DNA of 9,324 nt, taken from Bacteroidota bacterium. GTDB lineage: Bacteria > Bacteroidota > Bacteroidia > J057. The notes under the pieces are model-generated. The model was not told where the DNA came from. It searched no databases and saw only the letters and a list, made by a program, of their open reading frames with translations. This document shows, in pieces, positions 1 to 6,720 of this stretch (positions are counted from its first letter, which is position 1; the number at the start of each line of letters is the position of its first letter). Where the stretch lies: contig RDXT01000555.1 in the NCBI GenBank assembly GCA_004292985.1, positions 1-9,324 of the forward strand. Reading direction: 5' to 3'. Both the position numbers and the translations under genes were made by a program.

Positions 1-604
1 ACGGCCAGATCGAGGTCGCCGTCTTTGTCAAAGTCTCCCCAGTCGGCTGAGCTATTTTCCAAAGCGGTGATATTCAGCACGGTATCCCGGACAAAAGAGA
101 TATTGTTATTGCGGAAAACGGCGCTGAAAGCCGTCGCACCGGGCGCGCCCTGGGTGCGGCCCGACACAAACAGATCGAGGTCGCCATCATTGTCGTAGTC
201 GCCCCATTTCAGGGTTCCGGCGGTAAGCTCCGGGAGCACATTACCTCTGAGGTCATTGGTAAATCGCCCGGAACCATTGTTCACATACAGATAGGTGCGC
301 GGAAGGCCAGCGGGTGTGTGACCGCAAAGTGCCAGATCCAGGTCGCCGTCGTTGTCGTAGTCGCCCCAGTCGGCCTGTGAGTTGTACAGGCTGTCGAGGT
401 CGGCAGAGGCCAGCGCATCGCGGGTAAATACGCCTCCCACGTTTTCGAAAATGCTGCTGCGGGTATCGTTGTTGTTGATTTCCCCGCTGACAAAAAGGTC
501 TATGTCGCCATCATTGTCGTAATCGGCCCAGTGGAGGCTGCCTTCGGAGAAACCGCTGATCCCTGCGGGTAATACAACAGGGCTTGTATTGGTAAATGCG
601 GGTT
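1..604 (-). repeat. FG-GAP block V: four repeats visible, continues past window edge
   Basis: Four repeats with loops DYDNDGDID, DYDNDGDLD, DYDNDGDLD and DFDKDGDLD are seen before the left edge. They are the most canonical repeats in the protein. If the pattern holds, three more repeats, the last with a K-K loop, and an FN3 domain should follow outside the window. Confidence 0.85.
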
Positions 605-3600
605 TGGTGTAGGTAAAGGATTGTTCGCTGGCAAATGCGGAGCCTTCAAAATCTTCGTCCACAGCCTGCACGCTCCAGAAATAGGTGCCGGAAGTGAGGC
701 CCAGCAATTTGTAGGTCAGCATAAAGCCGTTGTTTCCTTCACGCGCCACTTTCTGGTACCCGTTGGAGATCACTGCCAGTGGGGTAGATTTTTGTGTCTG
801 GCCGGGGGCGCTGCCCACATAGAGGTTGTAGCTGTAACCGGCTGAGTTTAAGGGCGCTGTCCAGGAAAGGACGACGGTATCAGACACCTGGGTAGCTGTG
901 AGGGCTGAGGGCGCAAGCGGCGTGGTGTTGGCCGTTGGCTCGATGTTTTTGTAGATTTTCAGCACGCGCCCGGAAGCGGAAAGACCCATTAAGGCAAGGT
1001 CTGTTTTTTTATTTCCGTCAAAATCGCCCCAGGCGAGCGAGGAGGCTCTTACATCGGTAAAGGGTAACTCCGCGATCTGCTGACGCACAAAACTGGTACC
1101 GGAAACATTGCGGTAGAGCCGGGTTTCCTGCGCGGCGCTGGTCTGACCTGAAATGACCAGATCTGAAAGGCCATCGCTGTTGTAATCGGCAAAAGCCACG
1201 CTGCCATTTCCTGAGGCAAAGCCCAGGGGCAGGGCGGTGAGTACGCCTGTACCGTCATTTACATAAACAGAACTGATATATGAACCTGAATTGGTAAGCT
1301 GACCACTCAGCAGCAGATCGGGGAATCCATCCCCATTGATATCAGCCCAGTCGAGGGAACTTTCGTCCACGTCGTTGGCATCTATCGTCGAGCTTACGGC
1401 TACGAAACCGGCGTTGCGGTTGTTGCGGTAAAACTGGATAATCCGCCCGGTGGCGGTAGCCCCTGTGAGTACGAAGTCGGCAAATCCGTCTTTATTTATA
1501 TCGGCAAAGGCTGCGTCGCCGTTTTTCACCGGGGTAAGTCCCGCACCCAGGGCTGTAAATACGCCCGCTCCATTGTTCTTATATACTTCTGAAATAAATC
1601 CGGCTCCGGTATCTCCCGTCAGGAGGAGGTCCATGTCGCCATCTTTGTCTATATCCGCCCAGTCAATGCTGCCGCGACTGACCTGGGGCAGGCTTGTGGA
1701 TAGCAGCACAAAAGCGCCGCCGTCGTTGCGGTAGAGGTGCGTAGCCGGAACTCCCCCCGATTCGCCACAGATGATCAGATCGGGGTCATTGTCATTGTCT
1801 ATATCTGCCCAGGCGAGATCGGCAAATGAAAGAGGTATCCATCCGGCACTTATTTCGGCAAAGACACCTGCGGTATTCTGATAGAGACGGGCAGCAGGCC
1901 CGGTGGCAGATTCTCCGGCGGCAGCCAGATCGAGGTCGCCATCATTGTCAAAGTCGGCCCAGGCCAGTGCGCCTTCGCTCAGGCCCGAAGGCAGGGAGGC
2001 AAAGGCGGTGCTTGTATGATCGAGAAAGGTAGGCGGCTCGTAGTTGAAGCTTTGGGTGGCAGTAGCGAACACAGAGCCTTCAAAATCGGCATCTATCGCC
2101 TGCACAGCCCAGAAATAGGTACCTGCGGGTAGGTTTTTGATGCGGAATGCGGTCGTATCACTGACCTGGCCTTTAAACACGACCTGTCGGCGGCCATTGT
2201 TCTGGGCCGATCGGAGCGCTTCGGGGCTGCGGCGCTGTATGCCACCCGCACTTGTGCCGATATACACGTTGTAGGAAAGACCCTTGCGCACAGCAGCGGG
2301 TATGTTGGCGGGAGCCGTCCAGCGCAGGCGCACCTCGTAGCCCGAAACCTCCACGGTCAGTGCCGTCGGAGCGTCGGGGGTGCTTACGGGTGAAAGGTCT
2401 ATGTTCCGGCAGAGGCGGAAGGCACCCGAAGCGGGATCGCTTTCCTGCCCCACGATCAGCAGATCGAGTTTTTTGTCGCGGTTGTAGTCGCCCCAGGCCA
2501 GATCCGCACCGCCATTTACCCGGCGGAAGGCAGCTGCGGCGAGAAATTCATCTTCAAAAGAGGAGCTGAGGGGGTTATAGCGGTAGAGAAATGATCCGCG
2601 ATCTTCGTCATTGGGTCCGTTCTGACCCACAGCAGCGATGTCTAAGTAGCCGTCGCTGTTGTAGTCTCCCCAGCGGGCAGCCCCCCGACTGATGCCTGTG
2701 AAGGAGTTTGAGATACTGGTAAATACGCCCGCACCATCGTTCCGATATACGCGCAGCACACGTCCACTGCTGGTTTCACCTGCAATCAGAAAATCAAGCA
2801 GACCGTCTGCATTGTAATCGCCCCACTGAACGGAGCCTTTTTGCACAGCTGGTAGTCCGGCGATGTTTACCTGGGTAAATCCGCCGTTGGTGTTGTTTCT
2901 GAAGAGTTTGCTCACAGCGCCCGAAGCCGATTCGCCTGTCAGCAGGAGGTCGGGATAGCCGTCTTTGTCATAGTCGCCAAAGTCCGCAGCGGAGTAGCGC
3001 AGCGCATCGAGGCCTGCAACTGCTGCATTTACAAAAGGCGCTGTGGCCGGAAGCACGGTGTTGCGGTAAATGCGGGTAATGCGGTTGCCGCCCACATCTT
3101 CGCCCGTAAGCAGAATATCGCGGTAGCCGTCGATGTCGTAGTCGGCCCAGATGCCTTTGCCATTTTTAACCGTGATGTCCAGGTTAATGATGTTGGCCCC
3201 CGTGGAGCCGAAAACGCCGTTGGTGCTTTTGTACACACGCGAGATCAGGCCTCCGGAAGATTCGCCTGTCAGCAGCAGGTCCAGGTCGCCGTCATTGTCA
3301 TAATCGCCCCAGGCCACGCTGCCATTGCGCACATCTGCGAGGGCTGCTGAGTTGGAAGCGTCATAGGCAAAGCGGTTCTGGCTCGCATCATAGGTATATA
3401 AACCCGTAAAATAGTTAAGGTCATTGCTGCGACCACACACGGCAATGTCCAGCAGCCCATCTCCTGTATAGTCGCCCCAGGCTACGGCAGATTCGCGCAG
3501 GCCCGAAAGGTAGCTGGCGAACTCGAAGAGGGTTTCGGTGGAATCGAGGAAAATGGGATTTTCGAACTCGAAGCTCTGCTGTGCGGCAAAAGCCGAGCCT

Positions 3601-6600
3601 TCGAAGTCCTGGTCTATGGCCTGCACACTCCAGCGATAGGTGCCGGGGGTGAGTCCGCTGAGGGTAAACTGTGTTTTTTGTCCGGCCTTACCTGCCTCCA
3701 CGACCCGGCGGTATCCATTGGAAAGGCGGGAAAGCGGAGATTGTTTGTTGGTCGAGTCTGTGAGACCAGGGCCACCCACATACAGCGCATAGGTAAGTCC
3801 ATCTGCCTGGGTGGCGGGAATGTTGGCGGGCGGATCCCAGCTCAGGGTAACATTATAGCCATCGAGTTGCGCCAGGAGCTTAATGGGAGGTCCGGGCGTG
3901 AGATTGGTGCTGGTATTGATGTTGCGGAAAAGCTTCAGCACGTTGGTGCCGCTGCTTTGTCGGCCAGTGAGCAGAATATCTGGTTTTTTATCCCCGTCAT
4001 AATCACCAAACGCGGCGGAACTCCCTTGCCCCACATCTGTGAGGGTGGCAGAGGCCTGAAGATCGCGCAGGAAATTGCTGGCTGATGGATTGGCATTGTT
4101 CAGGTAAATGTCGGTCGTGGATTTGTCGGCAGAATCGCCTGTAACGAGCAGGTCTCTGAAACCGTCGTTGTTGTAATCCGCCAGGCTCACGCTTCCGTTT
4201 CCTCTGGGCCTCAGCTCAGAAGCAGGGAGTTGCTGAAAGCTGAATCCCAACTGCGGCTCTACCCGATAGACATTGGTTGAAGGGATGTCCTGCGCACCAA
4301 ATTTATAGAATCCATTGATTGCCAGATCGGGATATCCGTCATTGTTCACGTCTCCCCAGGCGATGCTGCTTTGGTAGAGGTCCAGCAAACCGGCACCTGT
4401 GTTTTCGGTAAATACCCCGGCATTGTTCTGATAAATTTTTGTCACGGGCGTATTTGAGGAGTTCTGGCCTGCCAGCGCAATATCGGGCCAGCCATCCTGG
4501 TTATAATCGCCAAACGCAGCATCGCTGTCCGTAATGCCCTCCAGACTGGCATCCAGTACAAAGGTCAGGCTGCCCGAAGGGATCAACTGATTCTTATATA
4601 CCCGGCCTACAGCACCTACCTGGGCATTTCCCGTAATCAGCACATCCAGATCGCCATCTCTGTCATAATCCGCCAGGTCCACGCTGCCATTACCCACCTG
4701 AACCAGCGAGTTGGAGGCAGTCGAGTTATCTACAAACTGACCTGAACCATTATTAATATAGACTTTCGTAACCCGGTTGGCACTTCCCTGGGCATCGCGT
4801 CCGGTCAGGATCAGATCGGCATCATTGTCATTGTCGAGGTCTCCCCAGACAAGGTCAGTAAAACGCAGTTCGGGAAGGCTGTTCGCTGAAATGAGGTCTG
4901 TAAAATTGCCTGTTCCATTGTTTTGGAAAATATTCGTACGGACATCGAGCGGCGCATCTGAGACCAGACCCGAAGCGATAAAATCCAGGTCGCCATCACG
5001 GTCCGTATCTGCCCAGGACACTGAGGCATTGTACACGCCTGAGGGGACGGGCGAAAACTCGGAGGAGGTTTCATCTGCAAAGGAAGAAACGGCTGATACG
5101 GGCGAAGAATACACAAAGGAACTGCCTGCCACAAAAGCCGAACCTTCAAAATCAGCGTCTATGGTCTGCACGCCCCAGTAATAGGTACCATTGCTCAGGC
5201 CCGATACGCGCCAGGCAGTATCTGCAATGGCTCCGAAACCGGAAATCCGCCGGACACCTGTGCTGGTATTAGCCATTGCCGGACGCACGTTGTCATCCAG
5301 TGGCGTGGTACCGATGTAGAGGTTGTAGGTCAGGCCTTTGGCCAGTGCACTGCTGAATCCCGCAGGCCGCTGCCAGGTGAGGTTCACGGTAGCTCCCTGC
5401 ACCTGCGCCTGGAGTGACTGGGGTGCGCCGGGAGTCTGGATAGGGTTGGTATCTGTGTTTTTAAACAGACGAAACACATATCCGCTGGCACCTATCCCAG
5501 AGAGAAGTACATCTATTTTTTTGTCATTGTCGTAATCCCCAAAAGCAGCCCTCGCACCTCCATTCAGGTCGGGAAAGTTGTCTGCTACCTGAACAAACGT
5601 ACCTGAGGGGTCATTGCGCCAGAGCTCTGTTACGCGGTCGGTGCTTAAGGCTCCGTTCTGGCCGGTCAGCAACACATCCGGCAGGCGGTCATTGTTGTAA
5701 TCGCCCCAGACAGCCATCCCCTGACGAATGCCGGTGAGCGTAACTACTTCCGGGAAAATATTGCTGTTGTCGTTGCGGAAAATTCCGGTCTGAAGGGTGC
5801 CTCCGGCGTTTTCTCCGCAGAGCAAAATATCGGGATCGCCATCGTTGTCATAATCTCCCCAGGTAGCGTGGCTGTTTTTCAGGTTGGGGAGGTTGGTGGT
5901 CAATACGGAAAATCCGAGGCCTGTATTGATATATACGCGGGTAGCCGGGTTGCCATTTACATCGGCTCCGGTTGCCAGCAGGTCGAGGTCGCCGTCGATA
6001 TCATAGTCGCCCCACTCGATGCTGCCATTTTCGAGGCCAATGAGGGAGGGAGTGGAAAGCAAAGAAAATCCACCGCTGCCATTTACGTCATTGAGGTAAA
6101 TGTTCATCACGGTGGTGCTTGTGCCTGAGCGCCCCATCAGCGCCAGGTCGAGGTCGCCGTCATTGTCGTAATCACCCCAGGCAACGGCTCCGTTGGTAAC
6201 GGATGTGAGCTGGGGTGAGGCCGTGCCATCTTCCACAAAAGAGGTTCCATTAAACCGGAAAATTTTACTGATCCGGGTGCCGCTGTTGTCTTCCCCGCAA
6301 ATGATGAGGTCCAGGTCCCCATCTTCGTCATAATCCCCCCATGCGGCGGCGCTTCGTCTGAGTTGTGGCAGGGTCGAAGCGCCTGTAAAATTGGCAAAGG
6401 TAGCGCCGGGCCTGCGGTACACCCTCGAAAGATAAGTTCCCGCAGTGCTCGTTTCACCGCTGATCAGAAAAGCCGGATTCCCGCTCTGTTCAAAATCACC
6501 CCAGGTAAGTACCCCTGCTGTCACGCTGGGAGGCAGGCTCGGAATAGCAGTTGAGGTAACATCAGTAAAAACCTGGGCATTTGCTCCTGTCAGCAGACCT

Positions 6601-6659
6601 GCCAGCAGACATACCCACAATGCGCGGTAAAGAGGAGTACGGTAGTAACCTTGCGCCAT
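1..6659 (-). CDS. Giant secreted FG-GAP/VCBS beta-propeller and fibronectin-III repeat protein (partial, C-terminus outside window)
   Basis: A single minus-strand frame stays open from the ATG at 6659 to the left edge (at least 2219 residues, no stop seen). I spot-checked the frame at about a dozen repeat cores and found no frameshift. Residues 1-28 are a signal peptide: Arg-containing N-terminus, hydrophobic core VCLLAGLL, probable cleavage ANA|QVF. The ATG is chosen because it preserves this complete peptide. The mature part has 32 FG-GAP/VCBS-like repeats with cores such as WGDYDNDGDLDL, resembling calcium-binding DxDxDGxxD loops. They occur as 7-FN3-7-FN3-7-FN3-7-FN3-4. Such proteins in Bacteroidota are exported, often by the type IX system, and are generally assigned to adhesion or surface binding; I infer that role and see no catalytic motif. 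Any T9SS C-terminal domain would lie beyond the window. It lies 61 bp downstream of a same-strand secreted protein gene, probably in one operon. An outer-membrane-attached rather than released product cannot be excluded. Confidence 0.93.
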   Translation of the reverse strand, partial: MAQGYYRTPLYRALWVCLLAGLLTGANAQVFTDVTSTAIPSLPPSVTAGVLTWGDFEQSGNPAFLISGETSTAGTYLSRVYRRPGATFANFTGASTLPQLRRSAAAWGDYDEDGDLDLIICGEDNSGTRISKIFRFNGTSFVEDGTASPQLTSVTNGAVAWGDYDNDGDLDLALMGRSGTSTTVMNIYLNDVNGSGGFSLLSTPSLIGLENGSIEWGDYDIDGDLDLLATGADVNGNPATRVYINTGLGFSVLTTNLPNLKNSHATWGDYDNDGDPDILLCGENAGGTLQTGIFRNDNSNIFPEVVTLTGIRQGMAVWGDYNNDRLPDVLLTGQNGALSTDRVTELWRNDPSGTFVQVADNFPDLNGGARAAFGDYDNDKKIDVLLSGIGASGYVFRLFKNTDTNPIQTPGAPQSLQAQVQGATVNLTWQRPAGFSSALAKGLTYNLYIGTTPLDDNVRPAMANTSTGVRRISGFGAIADTAWRVSGLSNGTYYWGVQTIDADFEGSAFVAGSSFVYSSPVSAVSSFADETSSEFSPVPSGVYNASVSWADTDRDGDLDFIASGLVSDAPLDVRTNIFQNNGTGNFTDLISANSLPELRFTDLVWGDLDNDNDADLILTGRDAQGSANRVTKVYINNGSGQFVDNSTASNSLVQVGNGSVDLADYDRDGDLDVLITGNAQVGAVGRVYKNQLIPSGSLTFVLDASLEGITDSDAAFGDYNQDGWPDIALAGQNSSNTPVTKIYQNNAGVFTENTGAGLLDLYQSSIAWGDVNNDGYPDLAINGFYKFGAQDIPSTNVYRVEPQLGFSFQQLPASELRPRGNGSVSLADYNNDGFRDLLVTGDSADKSTTDIYLNNANPSASNFLRDLQASATLTDVGQGSSAAFGDYDGDKKPDILLTGRQSSGTNVLKLFRNINTSTNLTPGPPIKLLAQLDGYNVTLSWDPPANIPATQADGLTYALYVGGPGLTDSTNKQSPLSRLSNGYRRVVEAGKAGQKTQFTLSGLTPGTYRWSVQAIDQDFEGSAFAAQQSFEFENPIFLDSTETLFEFASYLSGLRESAVAWGDYTGDGLLDIAVCGRSNDLNYFTGLYTYDASQNRFAYDASNSAALADVRNGSVAWGDYDNDGDLDLLLTGESSGGLISRVYKSTNGVFGSTGANIINLDITVKNGKGIWADYDIDGYRDILLTGEDVGGNRITRIYRNTVLPATAPFVNAAVAGLDALRYSAADFGDYDKDGYPDLLLTGESASGAVSKLFRNNTNGGFTQVNIAGLPAVQKGSVQWGDYNADGLLDFLIAGETSSGRVLRVYRNDGAGVFTSISNSFTGISRGAARWGDYNSDGYLDIAAVGQNGPNDEDRGSFLYRYNPLSSSFEDEFLAAAAFRRVNGGADLAWGDYNRDKKLDLLIVGQESDPASGAFRLCRNIDLSPVSTPDAPTALTVEVSGYEVRLRWTAPANIPAAVRKGLSYNVYIGTSAGGIQRRSPEALRSAQNNGRRQVVFKGQVSDTTAFRIKNLPAGTYFWAVQAIDADFEGSVFATATQSFNYEPPTFLDHTSTAFASLPSGLSEGALAWADFDNDGDLDLAAAGESATGPAARLYQNTAGVFAEISAGWIPLSFADLAWADIDNDNDPDLIICGESGGVPATHLYRNDGGAFVLLSTSLPQVSRGSIDWADIDKDGDMDLLLTGDTGAGFISEVYKNNGAGVFTALGAGLTPVKNGDAAFADINKDGFADFVLTGATATGRIIQFYRNNRNAGFVAVSSTIDANDVDESSLDWADINGDGFPDLLLSGQLTNSGSYISSVYVNDGTGVLTALPLGFASGNGSVAFADYNSDGLSDLVISGQTSAAQETRLYRNVSGTSFVRQQIAELPFTDVRASSLAWGDFDGNKKTDLALMGLSASGRVLKIYKNIEPTANTTPLAPSALTATQVSDTVVLSWTAPLNSAGYSYNLYVGSAPGQTQKSTPLAVISNGYQKVAREGNNGFMLTYKLLGLTSGTYFWSVQAVDEDFEGSAFASEQSFTYTKPAFTNTSPVVLPAGISGFSEGSLHWADYDNDGDIDLFVSGEINNNDTRSSIFENVGGVFTRDALASADLDSLYNSQADWGDYDNDGDLDLALCGHTPAGLPRTYLYVNNGSGRFTNDLRGNVLPELTAGTLKWGDYDNDGDLDLFVSGRTQGAPGATAFSAVFRNNNISFVRDTVLNITALENSSADWGDFDKDGDLDLA
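605..955 (-). repeat. Fibronectin-III-like domain 4 of the giant protein
   Basis: Residues about 1902-2019 begin NIEPTANTTPLAPSAL, include VVLSWTAPLNSAG and YSYNLYVGSAPG, and end GTYFWSVQAVDEDFEGSAF. The domain is slightly shorter than domains 2 and 3. It precedes the fifth FG-GAP block. Confidence 0.82.
956..2037 (-). repeat. FG-GAP block IV: seven repeats (fourth propeller)
   Basis: Loops in N-to-C order are DFDNDGDLD, DIDNDNDPD, DIDKDGDMD, DINKDGFAD, DINGDGFPD, DYNSDGLSD and DFDGNKKTD. Most repeats here start W/F-A-D rather than W-G-D, giving this block its own flavour. This is the shortest complete block, with repeats about 150-156 bp apart. It again ends in a K-K loop before FN3. Confidence 0.85.
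1004..1010 (-). repeat. A7 run at the K-K loop of block IV
   Basis: Seven consecutive T on the plus strand (A on the coding strand) encode the two lysines of loop DFDGNKKTD in the last repeat of block IV. It lies at the same structural place as the runs near 2469, 3984 and 5516. Confidence 0.8.
2038..2405 (-). repeat. Fibronectin-III-like domain 3 of the giant protein
   Basis: Residues about 1419-1541 start at NIDLSPVSTPDAPTAL, include VRLRWTAPANIPA and LSYNVYIGTSAGG, and end with GTYFWAVQAIDADFEGSVF. Length and landmark positions match domains 1, 2 and 4. It separates propeller III from propeller IV. Confidence 0.82.
2406..3552 (-). repeat. FG-GAP block III: seven repeats (third propeller)
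   Basis: Loops in N-to-C order are DYTGDGLLD, DYDNDGDLD, DYDIDGYRD, DYDKDGYPD, DYNADGLLD, DYNSDGYLD and DYNRDKKLD. Nearly all are followed by a hydrophobic strand of the type LLLTGE, the usual blade strand after the loop. Seven units and a terminal K-K variant repeat the pattern of blocks I and II. Confidence 0.85.
2469..2474 (-). repeat. A6 run at the K-K loop of block III
   Basis: Six coding-strand A residues encode the lysine pair of DYNRDKKLD, in the last repeat before FN3 domain 3. Confidence 0.8.
3553..3915 (-). repeat. Fibronectin-III-like domain 2 of the giant protein
   Basis: Residues about 915-1036 start at NINTSTNLTPGPPIKLL, include VTLSWDPPANIPA and LTYALYVGGPG, and close with GTYRWSVQAIDQDFEGSAF. 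The stretch coding for this closing motif is the most DNA-conserved part of the FN3 unit: related sequence of about 50 bp recurs near 641, 2080, 3598 and 5139. Confidence 0.82.
3916..5100 (-). repeat. FG-GAP block II: seven repeats (second propeller)
   Basis: The seven loops in N-to-C order are DTDRDGDLD, DLDNDNDAD, DYDRDGDLD, DYNQDGWPD, DVNNDGYPD, DYNNDGFRD and DYDGDKKPD. Two repeats have replaced the leading aromatic-Gly (WGD) by S/D-W/L-A-D. The block ends in the K-K variant just ahead of FN3 domain 2, as in the other complete blocks. Sequence outside the cores has diverged, which suggests old duplication rather than recent copying. Confidence 0.85.
3984..3989 (-). repeat. A6 run at the K-K loop of block II
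   Basis: Six coding-strand A residues encode the lysine pair of DYDGDKKPD, in the last repeat before FN3 domain 2. Confidence 0.8.
5104..5452 (-). repeat. Fibronectin-III-like domain 1 of the giant protein
   Basis: Residues about 403-519 begin with the linker NTDTNPIQTPGAPQSL. They contain the FN3-like strand VNLTWQRPAG, the segment LTYNLYIGT, and end with GTYYWGVQTIDADFEGSAF. Order and spacing (Pro-rich entry, Leu-x-Trp strand, Tyr-containing strand, GTYYW strand) match the other three FN3 units. It links propeller I to propeller II and probably acts as a rigid spacer or binding module. Confidence 0.82.
5456..6573 (-). repeat. FG-GAP block I: seven repeats (first propeller)
   Basis: Seven repeat cores lie at about residues 53, 107, 161, 216, 267, 318 and 373. 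The first, WGDFEQSGNPAF, is degenerate and has lost most of the acidic loop. Numbers two to six keep loops such as DYDEDGDLD, DYDNDGDLD and DYDIDGDLD, although the sixth is DYNNDRLPD. The seventh is DYDNDKKID, directly before the first FN3 domain. Seven FG-GAP repeats are what forms an integrin-alpha-type seven-bladed propeller, so this block is probably one complete propeller. Confidence 0.85.
5516..5522 (-). repeat. A7 run at the K-K loop of block I
   Basis: Seven coding-strand A residues cover the lysine pair and the start of the next codon in DYDNDKKID, the last repeat before FN3 domain 1. Confidence 0.8.
6576..6659 (-). other. Signal peptide of the giant repeat protein
   Basis: Residues 1-28 read MAQGYYRTPLYR, then a hydrophobic stretch around ALWVCLLAGLLTG, and end in ANA before QVFTDV. 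This is a classical Sec (signal peptidase I) layout. The cysteine at residue 17 lies inside the hydrophobic core without a lipobox, so a lipoprotein is unlikely. It shows that the giant protein leaves the cytoplasm. Confidence 0.88.
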
Positions 6660-6720
6660 GTTATGAGAGATTGGATGGGATGGACTATGTGTATCGTAAA
6701 TATAGAGTATTCATGTTGGC
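6660..6720 (-). other. 61-bp spacer between the small secreted-protein gene and the giant gene
   Basis: This A/T-rich spacer separates the TAA of the upstream gene from the ATG of the giant gene. I see no terminator hairpin and no Shine-Dalgarno sequence; the bases before the ATG are CTCATAAC. TATATTTA within it resembles the Bacteroidota -7 box TAnnTTTG with one mismatch, but no matching -33 element is evident. Read-through from the upstream gene is therefore the simplest view. Confidence 0.5.

Noticed and set aside
4777..5181. Plus-strand open frame of 134 codons inside the giant gene (also the one at 3678-4085)
   Set aside because: These are antisense shadows of the FG-GAP and FN3 coding sequence; their Ser/Arg-rich or irregular composition shows no domain.
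6137..6457. Minus-strand frame of 106 codons overlapping the start of the giant gene
   Set aside because: It is in a different frame from the continuous repeat protein; its MTTMTATSTW-like strings are the out-of-frame reading of WGDYDNDGDLDL cores.
1..6573. Regularly spaced short repeats every about 160 bp that could suggest a CRISPR-like or satellite array
   Set aside because: The repeats are degenerate at DNA level, in frame, and encode a clear protein motif; spacing is typical for FG-GAP repeats, not for CRISPR.
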